DNA from: CAVSUZ01 sp963791885
Lineage (GTDB): Bacteria > Pseudomonadota > Alphaproteobacteria > Acetobacterales > Acetobacteraceae
Assembly (NCBI GenBank): GCA_963791885.1
Contig: CAWBUL010000004.1
Span: 310,001 to 374,000, forward strand
Direction: 5' to 3'
DNA: 64,000 bases
In this document: in pieces, positions 44,652 to 52,134 of the stretch
Position numbering within the stretch: the first letter of the stretch is position 1
How the letters are laid out: each line of letters opens with the position of its first letter
Notes under the pieces: model-generated
Told to the model about the DNA's origin: nothing
The model's database searches: none
What the model saw: only the letters and a program-made list of their open reading frames with translations
Made by a program: the position numbers and the translations under genes

Positions 44652-45595
44652 CAGAAATATCCCTCGCGCTTCTTCTTTTCCATTGACGCGTCGGTGTCGT
44701 GATCGATCAACCGCCCGGCACGCTCTGAAATGCGCGTGCTCTGCATCTCGCGCACGATCTCGGTAATGGACGCGGCATCCGAGTCGATCGCCGCGCTCAG
44801 CGGATAGCAGCCGAGCGAACGGAACCGCACATGCCGCAACACCGGGCTCTCGCCAGGCCGGAACTGCATCCGCTCGTCATCCACCACGATGATCATGCCG
44901 TCGCGCTCCACCGTGGGACGATCCGCAGCGAAATACAGTGGCACGACATCGATGCCTTCGTGCAGGATGTAGGTCCAGACGTCGAGTTCGGTCCAGTTCG
45001 ACAGTGGAAACACCCGTAAAGTTTCGCCCGGCGCGAGATATCCGTTGTAAAGGTGCCAGAGTTCCGGCCGTTGCCGTTTCGGGTCCCAGCTATGCCCCGG
45101 GCCACGAACCGAGAACACGCGTTCCTTCGCGCGAGACCGCTCCTCGTCGCGCCGTGCCCCTCCGATCGCGGCATCGTATTTGCCGTCGGTCAGCGCCTGC
45201 TTCAGCGCATCCGTCTTCATGATCTGCGTATAGACGCCGCTATCGTAATCGAACGGATTGACGTTGCGGCGCACGCCCTCGGGATTGGTGTGCACGCGCA
45301 GATCAAGGCCGAAGCGCGCGGCGGTTGTGTCCCGGAAAGCGATCATGTCGCGAAACTTCCAGGTCGTATCGATATGCAGAAGCGGGAAGGGGGGGCGTGC
45401 CGGGAAGAACGCCTTCCTGGCCAGGTGAAGCAGGACGGATGAGTCCTTGCCGATCGAGTAGAGTAGGACTGGGTTCGACGCCTGGGCCGCAGCTTCCCGC
45501 AGGATGTGAATGCTTTCGGCTTCCAGTACATCAAGATGCGCCGGCCGCGGCGTGCGCGCGCCCTCGAGCGGCGTGTTTTCGAACGGCATCACCAT
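44651..45595 (-). CDS. cysD: Sulfate adenylyltransferase subunit 2
   Basis: This 314-residue ATP-PPi-loop enzyme makes APS from sulfate together with CysN. It shows HLDVLEAESIHILREAAAQA, the PP-loop YSIGKDSSVLLHLARKAF, HIDTTWKFRDMIAFRD, and the conserved end MEKKKREGYF. The start is either ATG 45595 or ATG 45589; AAGGA lies just upstream of both. cysNC follows with a TGATG overlap. The opposite-strand TTC38-like gene begins 130 nt upstream, leaving a short divergent promoter region. Confidence 0.93.
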   Translation of the reverse strand: MVMPFENTPLEGARTPRPAHLDVLEAESIHILREAAAQASNPVLLYSIGKDSSVLLHLARKAFFPARPPFPLLHIDTTWKFRDMIAFRDTTAARFGLDLRVHTNPEGVRRNVNPFDYDSGVYTQIMKTDALKQALTDGKYDAAIGGARRDEERSRAKERVFSVRGPGHSWDPKRQRPELWHLYNGYLAPGETLRVFPLSNWTELDVWTYILHEGIDVVPLYFAADRPTVERDGMIIVVDDERMQFRPGESPVLRHVRFRSLGCYPLSAAIDSDAASITEIVREMQSTRISERAGRLIDHDTDASMEKKKREGYF

Positions 45596-45725
45596 TGGTC
45601 CTTCCGCGCATTGCTGCGCTGCAAGGCGCCTGGAAATAAATGAAACGCTCTAGCCGGGCAACGAAAAAGCTTCACTGTTGAACGCGCCTCTGATGGGATG
45701 CGGAAAGAGAAAACGGACAAGAGCA

Positions 45726-47099
45726 ATGGTGCGGGACGCACAGGAACTCCCCGTGACAGCCGCGTCAACCGCGGTTGCGCACGTATGGACTGAGGCGATT
45801 TTGGGCTTCATGTCCCAGCGGGCAGACGTCAGCCAGCGTGTCTCAGCCGTGTTGGCGGCGGATCCGGCGTTCGCCCTGGGCCACGTGCTCGCCGGGGTGC
45901 TCGCCATGGGCAGCTTCAACGCTGGGAACATCCCCAAGGCGCGAGACCAAGTGGCCGAAGCCGCGCGCTTGGCCGAACATGCGACCGAGCGGGAGCGGGC
46001 GCACGTAGCAGCCCTCACCGCCTGGACGGAGGGCAAGCCCCACCGCGCCGCCGCCCTCTGGGAAAACATCCTCACCGACCACCCCCGCGACCTGCTCGCC
46101 TTCCGCCTGGTGCATTTCCTCCGGTTCTGGCAGGGCCGGCCCGACCTCATGCTGCGGGCCGTGCTCGGCGCGGAACGCGCCTGGGATCCCTCGCTGCCCG
46201 GATGGGGCACGGTGCTCGCCTGCCGCTGCTTCGCGCTGGAGGAGTGCGGCCACTACACCGAGGCCGAACTCGCCGGACGCGCCGCCATCGCAGTGGACCC
46301 AGGCGATGTCTGGGCGGCGCACGGGGTCGCCCACGTGATGGAGATGCAAGGCCGCCGCGCCGAAGGCGTCGCCTGGATCGATTCGCTCTCACCCCATTGG
46401 GAGGGCGCAAACAACTTGCGCCACCACCTCTGGTGGCACGCCGCCCTGTTTCATCTGGAACGCGGCGACACCGCGAGGGTGCTTGCGCTGTACGATTCTG
46501 CCTTCCGCGATCTGGCCGCTGCTCTGACCCGTGCGGTCCCCGACCTCTACATCGACATCCAGAACGCCGCGTCCATCCTGTTCCGGCTTCGCCTGATCGG
46601 CGTCGATGCCGGCGCCCGATGGCAGGAACTGGCCACGCACGCCGAAGCACGGATCGGCGACTGCGAGTCCGCCTTCACGCTGCCGCACTGGGCCATGGCG
46701 TTGACCGGTGCAGGGCGCTTCGCCGCCGCCGAGCGACTGATCGACGCCATGCGTGCCTATGCCGCCGGCAATGGAGAGAATGCGGCGGTCGTTCGCAACG
46801 CCGCGCTCCCGGTCAGCGAAGCGGTCCTGGCGCATGCCCCGGGCGATTACCGCCGTGCCGTGCACGTGATGCGTCCGGCGCTGGGCGAAATGCACCAGAT
46901 GGGCGGGAGCCACGCCCAGCAATCGGTGCTGGAGCAGCTGTTTCTGGATGCGGCGATGCGCGCCAGCCAGACGGTGGATGCCGTCATGCTGCTGGAGCGT
47001 GTGGCGGGACGCTGGCCGGTTCCGCCGTGGCGCCGCATCGGCTACGGCGAGGCGGCGCGGGCACTGGGCTTCGCGGCCGAAATGCGCACCCTGCAATGA
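45726..47099 (+). CDS. Tetratricopeptide repeat protein 38-like
   Basis: This 457-residue all-helical protein is related to the TTC38 family found in eukaryotes and bacteria. Signature parts are WENILTDHPRDLLAFRLVHF, FALEECGHYTEAELAGRAAI and LRHHLWWHAALFHLERGDT. The biochemical role is unknown; a scaffold or enzyme-like function is speculative. The start at MVRDAQE (45726) is chosen over an upstream ATG at 45678. Its stop precedes the phosphodiesterase gene by 11 nt. Confidence 0.82.
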   Translation: MVRDAQELPVTAASTAVAHVWTEAILGFMSQRADVSQRVSAVLAADPAFALGHVLAGVLAMGSFNAGNIPKARDQVAEAARLAEHATERERAHVAALTAWTEGKPHRAAALWENILTDHPRDLLAFRLVHFLRFWQGRPDLMLRAVLGAERAWDPSLPGWGTVLACRCFALEECGHYTEAELAGRAAIAVDPGDVWAAHGVAHVMEMQGRRAEGVAWIDSLSPHWEGANNLRHHLWWHAALFHLERGDTARVLALYDSAFRDLAAALTRAVPDLYIDIQNAASILFRLRLIGVDAGARWQELATHAEARIGDCESAFTLPHWAMALTGAGRFAAAERLIDAMRAYAAGNGENAAVVRNAALPVSEAVLAHAPGDYRRAVHVMRPALGEMHQMGGSHAQQSVLEQLFLDAAMRASQTVDAVMLLERVAGRWPVPPWRRIGYGEAARALGFAAEMRTLQ

Positions 47100-47110
47100 C
47101 AGGTGATACC

Positions 47111-47914
47111 ATGTTGATCGCACAGTTGAGCGACCTGCACGTGTGTGAGGCCGGTCGGCTCGCCAATGGCGTGGTGGACACCAATGCCTTCGCGGCGCAT
47201 GCCTTCGCCGCGCTTCGGGCGGCGCCAAACCGTCCGGACCTGGTCCTTCTCACCGGCGACCTCGTGGAGGCCGGCCGTCCCGAGCAGTACCGCAACTTCG
47301 CCGACCTCATGCAGCGCCTGTCCGCGCCGGTGTTCGCCATTCCAGGCAATCACGACGCGCGGGATGCCATGCGCGCCGTGCTAAACGGCCTCGTCCCGAC
47401 ATCGGACTCCAAGTTCATCCAATACGTGATCGAAGATCACCCGGTCCGGGTCATCATGCTCGACACCTTGGTTCCCGGATCAGACTACGGCGAGCTGTGC
47501 GAGCGGCGCCTAAGCTTCCTTCAGGACGCGCTCGCCCAAGCTCCGGAGCGTCCGACCATCGTCGCCATGCATCATCCGCCGCTCGCCACGGGAATCGAGC
47601 ACATGGACCGGATTGGCCTGCGCGACCCGGAGCGGTTCGCTTCGGTCATCGCTCAGCACAGGCAGGTGCAGCGGATCGTCTGCGGGCATGTGCATCGAGC
47701 GGCGTTCGGAGCGTGTTCGCATGCAATGGTAACCGTCGCACCCTCCGTGGCCCATCAGGTCGAACTGAATGTGGCCCCCGCCGCTCCTGGCGCCTTCACT
47801 TTCGAGCCGGGAGCGTACTTTTTGCACAGATGGACGCCGGAGGGCGGGGTGATCACCCACCTGGCATTTGCGGGCGAATACAAGGGTCCGTACCTCTTCG
47901 GGGAAGTCCCGTAA
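47111..47914 (+). CDS. Calcineurin-like phosphodiesterase (CpdA-like)
   Basis: This 267-residue metallophosphoesterase has AQLSDLHVC (D, H), LVLLTGDLVEAG (GD), FAIPGNHDARDAM (GNHD), VAMHHPPLATGI (H) and RIVCGHVHRAAFG (GHxH), the complete dimetal set. CpdA enzymes cut 3',5'-cyclic AMP, although other phosphodiester substrates are common. The ATG at 47111 has AGGTGA upstream; an ATG overlapping the previous stop (47096) is an alternative. Confidence 0.85.
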   Translation: MLIAQLSDLHVCEAGRLANGVVDTNAFAAHAFAALRAAPNRPDLVLLTGDLVEAGRPEQYRNFADLMQRLSAPVFAIPGNHDARDAMRAVLNGLVPTSDSKFIQYVIEDHPVRVIMLDTLVPGSDYGELCERRLSFLQDALAQAPERPTIVAMHHPPLATGIEHMDRIGLRDPERFASVIAQHRQVQRIVCGHVHRAAFGACSHAMVTVAPSVAHQVELNVAPAAPGAFTFEPGAYFLHRWTPEGGVITHLAFAGEYKGPYLFGEVP

Positions 47915-47983
47915 GATCAATCTCATGGGATTTGACGCGAATTTGCTTGGCAGCATGCAACCTTAAGATGTATATAGACGGCC

Positions 47984-48631
47984 ATGCGGCTCACAGGTTC
48001 ATGGGGGCGGTTCACGCAGGCGCTGCTGAAGGGCGGGCGCGCGGGAACGGCAGGACCGGAGTACCCCGGCACGCCGCCGGAGGCCGCCCGGTCCAGGGAC
48101 ACTCACACCTGCGGGTATGAGCGGCCACTCCCTGTTGCGCCCGGGCCCGAAGGAATTGTCCGCACCGCTCTCGATGCCGTCGCTGGGACGCCCGGGGTGG
48201 ACGCGCGGTTCGAATTCGCCTGTCAGCCTAATATCGGTTTCAGCGGGGATGAGCAGGCGCTGCGCACGGTCGTGATGACCCTCACGCGGCATGCGGCGGA
48301 AGCCGGAGCGGATCGTGTCCTGGTCACCTGTGCGCACAAGGCCGGCCGGCTCAGTTTGGGTGTGGCCGCAACCGGCGTCTCCCACGATCCGGGAACACAT
48401 CAAGGACCCTTGCGAGCCGTATCGGAATTGCTCGCCCTTCAGGGGGGCAGATTGGAAATTGCCGGCCGCCCGGGCCAAGGGGTGATTTTGTCCGCCTACT
48501 GGCCAGACTGGGCGGGGGCGCGCTCCACCCAGACCGAGACCAAAGCCTCGAACGATAAGCCCGAACAGCGGGACACCACGGCAACCGCCGTGGATCACAG
48601 GTCAAAGCACTGGGCCGACAGCGGTCCCTGA
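47984..48631 (+). CDS. Protein with degenerate histidine-kinase ATPase domain
   Basis: This 215-residue protein resembles the HATPase_c domain at about residues 55-175. LRTVVMTLTRHAAEAGADRV sits where the N-box should be, and ALQGGRLEIAGRPGQGVIL near the G2/lid end. The N-box Asn is absent and the D-x-G-x-G loop is replaced (AATGVSHDPG), so ATP binding is doubtful. There is no dimerisation or sensor domain. The last residues and the stop codon come from repeat R1b. The codons before 48070 are low-complexity and the true start may be later. Confidence 0.55.
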   Translation: MRLTGSWGRFTQALLKGGRAGTAGPEYPGTPPEAARSRDTHTCGYERPLPVAPGPEGIVRTALDAVAGTPGVDARFEFACQPNIGFSGDEQALRTVVMTLTRHAAEAGADRVLVTCAHKAGRLSLGVAATGVSHDPGTHQGPLRAVSELLALQGGRLEIAGRPGQGVILSAYWPDWAGARSTQTETKASNDKPEQRDTTATAVDHRSKHWADSGP

Positions 48632-48688
48632 AGTTCGCCGCAACTTGCGGCGAACGGAAGGGATCAGCAGGCCACTGAAAACAAAGCA
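48627..48688 (+). repeat. Dispersed hairpin repeat R1, copy b
   Basis: This 62-nt element matches 3108-3169 (57 of 62). The stem GTTCGCCGC/GCGGCGAAC is unchanged while the loop differs. The TGA stop of the HATPase-like gene is formed by its third to fifth bases. The stretch 48689-48890 that follows contains no gene I can support. Confidence 0.8.
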
Positions 48689-48890
48689 TGGTGCCTGCCC
48701 CGTGCCAAAGGCCCGTGCCGCTCCCGTCGTGCAGTTCCGAGTGGAACGATCGCGCCATGCGCCGGGTCTCTCCCACACCGCAATGTTCGCGTGCCGTTCG
48801 CTCTCACTTCAGTGAAGCCTCAGAAACATCGGTAATAACGCCATCTATGGGCTTGGCGCGGCGCGAAACGCGGTGCGATAAATTCCGCCG

Positions 48891-49559
48891 ATGCGTACTC
48901 TCTACCACCTGCCTCTCTCGCCGTTCGCACGAAAAATCCGGCTCGTATTGGCCGAGAAACGCCTTCCCTTCGAACTCAGGCTCGAAAAGGTGTGGGAACG
49001 ACGGCCCGAATACCTCGAACTCAACCCCGCCTGCACCGTCCCGACGCTCATTGAAGACAGTGGACTGGTCGTTCCGGATTCCGGCGTAATCGGCGAATAC
49101 CTCGAGGAAGCCTACCCCGACACACCGCTCCTGGGGCGCGGGACCGCCGAGCGTGTTGAGGTGCGGCGCCTCGTCGCCTGGTTCGACGGCAAGTTCAACC
49201 ACGAAGTCACACGCAACCTGCTCGGCGAAAAGCACATGAAGCGCCTGCTCGGGCGCAGCAATCCGGATGCCACCGCCATCCGGACGGGGTACACCGCGCT
49301 CAAGCATCATATCGAATATCTCGGCTGGCTCGGCGAAAACCGGAAATGGCTAGCCGGATCCAATATCTCCATGGCCGACTTCGCTGCCGCCGCGCATATC
49401 TCTGCCCTGGACTACATCGGCGACGTGGACTGGACCGTCTCGCCCCCAGCGAAGGAATGGTACGCGCGCATCAAATCCCGTCCGAGCTTTCGTGGCGTGC
49501 TGTCCGACCGGGTACCCGGCATCACCCCGCCCGAGCACTACGCCGACTTGGACTTCTGA
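48891..49559 (+). CDS. Glutathione S-transferase family protein
   Basis: This 222-residue protein has a thioredoxin-like N-terminal domain, MRTLYHLPLSPFARKIRLVL (Ser of SPFARK near the thiol site), with LNPACTVPTLIEDSGLVVPD (cis-Pro) and the GSH-binding DSGVIGEYLEE. The helical C-terminal domain includes WLAGSNISMADFAAAAHIS, the conserved N-capping box. GSTs conjugate or reduce electrophiles using glutathione. It overlaps the convergent MFS gene by 22 nt. Confidence 0.88.
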   Translation: MRTLYHLPLSPFARKIRLVLAEKRLPFELRLEKVWERRPEYLELNPACTVPTLIEDSGLVVPDSGVIGEYLEEAYPDTPLLGRGTAERVEVRRLVAWFDGKFNHEVTRNLLGEKHMKRLLGRSNPDATAIRTGYTALKHHIEYLGWLGENRKWLAGSNISMADFAAAAHISALDYIGDVDWTVSPPAKEWYARIKSRPSFRGVLSDRVPGITPPEHYADLDF

Positions 49560-50764
49560 GCCGGCCGCAACCACACCGCGGAAAGCGCTAGCGCGCCGGC
49601 GATGCAGAAACTGGCAATTCCGGCCAGCACTGCAAAACCGAACAGGCCGAAGATCGCGCCTCCCAACGCCGAGCCAACCGCGGAAGCAAGCGACGTGGCA
49701 GCGTTGAACAGGCCCACATTCTCGCCCCGCGCGGAGGGCTGGATCCGAAGCGTCAGCACATTCGCTCCGACACTCAACGGCGGCCAAACGACCTGGGTCA
49801 GCGCGAACGCGATCAACACCAGCATCCCGGCCCAGGATGCGTGTAGCGAACCAAGCCCCGTCATCAGAGCGTACAGAACCAGACGGGCAGCGAACCCAGC
49901 CATCAGCACAGTGCCGCCGCCGCGTCGGTGGGCCAGCCTGCTCGCCGGGTGATAGACCAGCAAACTCAGCGTCACGCCGGCGGCATAGGCTGCGGATGGC
50001 GCGATCGGAGGCATCCCGTAATGCGTCACCATCACCACCGGGAACAGCACGGCGACGCCGTTCATCAGCGTGTAGGCCAGCAGCCAAATCACCAAAAGGT
50101 GCCGTATCCCCGGATCAACCGTTCTGAGATGGGCGAGCAATTGGGACGCGTTCAGCCGGTGATGCCGGTGCGCGCCACGAAACCCGGCCTCGCCGCCGAC
50201 GGCCGGTTGAGGTGCCGGTTTGTCATGTGCGGCCCGTTTCTGGCGCCCGGGCGCCGCCACGGCACCCAACGCCGCTCCCAGACCCAGCGCCACGCCCGCA
50301 CAAACGAAACCGGCCGGCAGATGCCGGCTCGCCAGTAAGCCCGCCAGCACCAGCCCAATGACCTGTCCGGTGCTGATAAACCGCTGCAACGTGCCAACCC
50401 GATCGTCCCATGTCTCCTCGGGCTGATCCTGAATTGCCAACACGTTGCCGGCCGTCGTGGCGGCCATCGTCCCCAGGCCGGCGCCGGCCGCGAGCACGAT
50501 GCGGAACTCCGGTGGGGCAATGGTGTACGCAGCAAAGCAGGCAGCAGCGACGGCACAGCCGCCGATCAGCAGATCGCGATGCCGGCCTGTGCGATCCCCC
50601 CAGCTTCCCATCACAGGCGCAACCAATCCGGTCAGCGCAAACGCCGCGTAGGTCAGGCCCGCCCGCGCGCCGCCATGCGAGGCAAGCGGCAACAGGATCG
50701 GCGCCAGGCCGCTCTGCGCCAAGCCAAGCAAGGCGTAGCTGAGGAACCAGGACTCTCCGGGCAT
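49538..50764 (-). CDS. MFS transporter
   Basis: This 408-residue transporter has about 12 helices. Loop motif A reads VAPVMGSWGDRTGRHRDLLI near residue 50. The second half has LASAVGSALGGAIFGLFGFA. It resembles sugar or drug exporters of the MFS but lacks features that name a substrate. It is divergent from the HD-protein gene over 43 nt. Confidence 0.8.
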   Translation of the reverse strand: MPGESWFLSYALLGLAQSGLAPILLPLASHGGARAGLTYAAFALTGLVAPVMGSWGDRTGRHRDLLIGGCAVAAACFAAYTIAPPEFRIVLAAGAGLGTMAATTAGNVLAIQDQPEETWDDRVGTLQRFISTGQVIGLVLAGLLASRHLPAGFVCAGVALGLGAALGAVAAPGRQKRAAHDKPAPQPAVGGEAGFRGAHRHHRLNASQLLAHLRTVDPGIRHLLVIWLLAYTLMNGVAVLFPVVMVTHYGMPPIAPSAAYAAGVTLSLLVYHPASRLAHRRGGGTVLMAGFAARLVLYALMTGLGSLHASWAGMLVLIAFALTQVVWPPLSVGANVLTLRIQPSARGENVGLFNAATSLASAVGSALGGAIFGLFGFAVLAGIASFCIAGALALSAVWLRPAQKSKSA

Positions 50765-50807
50765 GGGGCTTTACAGCGCGATCGCGCCCGCGTGCATAGC
50801 GAAACCA

Positions 50808-51434
50808 ATGTCAAATCTTCCCACCCGCGCCTGGGTGCTTCTGCCATCCGGGAAGCGGCTCAATCTCCTCGATCCCACACCCTTCGACTGGGATGATCGT
50901 GATCTTGCCCTCGGCCTCGCCCGCACCTATCGCTGGGGCGGGCATTCTGCCTGGCCATTGCCGCTCTCCGTCGCCCAGCACAGCCTGACCGTGCTGGCTA
51001 TCCGTCGCCGCGGGCGAGACCGGCTGGATCCCCCGCGTGAGCTACGCGAACTGCTGCACGACGCCGATGAAGGATTGCTGGGTTTCGATCCCATCTCGCC
51101 GCTCAAGCCGTTCCTGGGCGACGGCTATGCCGCACTCGCCGCCCGGCTGTGGCAGACAGTCGCACGGCGGTATGGACTTCCGCCCTGGAGCGAAGAAGAA
51201 AAGACATCGCACAAACGTGCGGATCGATTGGCCGCTGCGGCCGAGGCGGTGCACGTCGTCGGTTGGTCGGAGGCAGAGATGCGCGCCACTCTGGGCATTC
51301 GCTTGCAGGCTCTGGCCAACGACCCAACGCCGCGGCCGCCCGGAATGCGTCCGTGGGAACCGTGGCCTCCGGACATCGCGGCCGATGCCTTTCTCGCCGA
51401 ACTGGCCCGCCTGAACGCCCGCGTGCGGTCATGA
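50808..51434 (+). CDS. HD-domain phosphohydrolase-like protein
   Basis: This 208-residue protein has a YfbR-type HD fold. It opens TRAWVLLPSGKRLNLLDPTP, with H in SVAQHSLTVL and the HD motif ELLHDADEGLLGFDPISP. Related proteins act on nucleotides (5'-deoxyribonucleotidase-like), and many are annotated only as hydrolases. The ATG at 50808 lies 43 nt from the divergent MFS gene. The stop overlaps the engB start (ATGA). Confidence 0.78.
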   Translation: MSNLPTRAWVLLPSGKRLNLLDPTPFDWDDRDLALGLARTYRWGGHSAWPLPLSVAQHSLTVLAIRRRGRDRLDPPRELRELLHDADEGLLGFDPISPLKPFLGDGYAALAARLWQTVARRYGLPPWSEEEKTSHKRADRLAAAAEAVHVVGWSEAEMRATLGIRLQALANDPTPRPPGMRPWEPWPPDIAADAFLAELARLNARVRS

Positions 51435-52075
51435 CCGAAGCGGAAGACGACGCCGCCGCCATCGAGGCCGGACGCCTGCTCTTCGCATTGCCCAGCGAAT
51501 TCGTGCACGCCGCGCAGAGCCTGGATCACTTGCGCCCGCCGGAGTTGCCGGAAGTGGCATTTGCCGGTCGGTCCAACGTCGGCAAATCGTCCCTCCTCAA
51601 CGCACTGACGGGGCGGAAGAGCCTTGCCCGGGTATCCGTCACGCCCGGCCGCACCCGGCAGCTGAATTTCTTCGAAGTCGGCGGCCGCCTGATGTTGGTG
51701 GACATGCCCGGGTACGGGTACGCCGAGGCTCCCAAACAAGTGAAGGCCGACTGGCAGGGATTGATGTTCGACTACCTGCGCGGGCGTCCGAACCTTCACC
51801 GCGTGCTGCTGCTGCTGGATGCCCGGATCGAAGTAAAACCGGCAGATCTGGCTGTAATGGACCTTCTCGACCGCGCCGCCGTCTCGTTTCAACTTGTGCT
51901 GACGAAGGCAGACGCCCTCAAGCCCAAGCCGCTCGCCGTCAAGGAAAACGCCACCCGCGCCCTTGCCCGCGCCCATACCGCGGCGCATCCAGAGGTGGTT
52001 TCAACCAGCAGTCAAACAGGTTTCGGGATCGAAAATTTGCGGACAATTCTCGGTCGGCTCGCCAATACCTCGTGA
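51431..52075 (+). CDS. engB: Ribosome biogenesis GTP-binding protein YihA/EngB
   Basis: This 214-residue GTPase has G1 GRSNVGKSSLLNALTG, G2 TPGRTRQLNFF, G3 DMPGYGYAEAPK and G4 LTKADALKPK. EngB/YsxC is needed for assembly of the 50S subunit. The N-terminal extension IEAGRLLFALPSEFVHAAQS is typical of alphaproteobacterial versions. It is translationally coupled to the HD protein gene by ATGA. Confidence 0.93.
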   Translation: MTEAEDDAAAIEAGRLLFALPSEFVHAAQSLDHLRPPELPEVAFAGRSNVGKSSLLNALTGRKSLARVSVTPGRTRQLNFFEVGGRLMLVDMPGYGYAEAPKQVKADWQGLMFDYLRGRPNLHRVLLLLDARIEVKPADLAVMDLLDRAAVSFQLVLTKADALKPKPLAVKENATRALARAHTAAHPEVVSTSSQTGFGIENLRTILGRLANTS

Positions 52076-52102
52076 TCGCCAGCGCATTTGATGCAGGAAA
52101 AT

Positions 52103-52112
52103 CCCATATGGG
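52103..52112. promoter_or_regulatory. Palindrome upstream of the hybrid kinase gene
   Basis: A perfect 10-nt palindrome, CCCATATGGG, lies 22 nt before the start codon of the PAS kinase, overlapping where a promoter or operator could be. A single short palindrome is weak evidence. Confidence 0.2.
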
Positions 52113-52134
52113 CTTGTGACGTGAAGGAATACGG

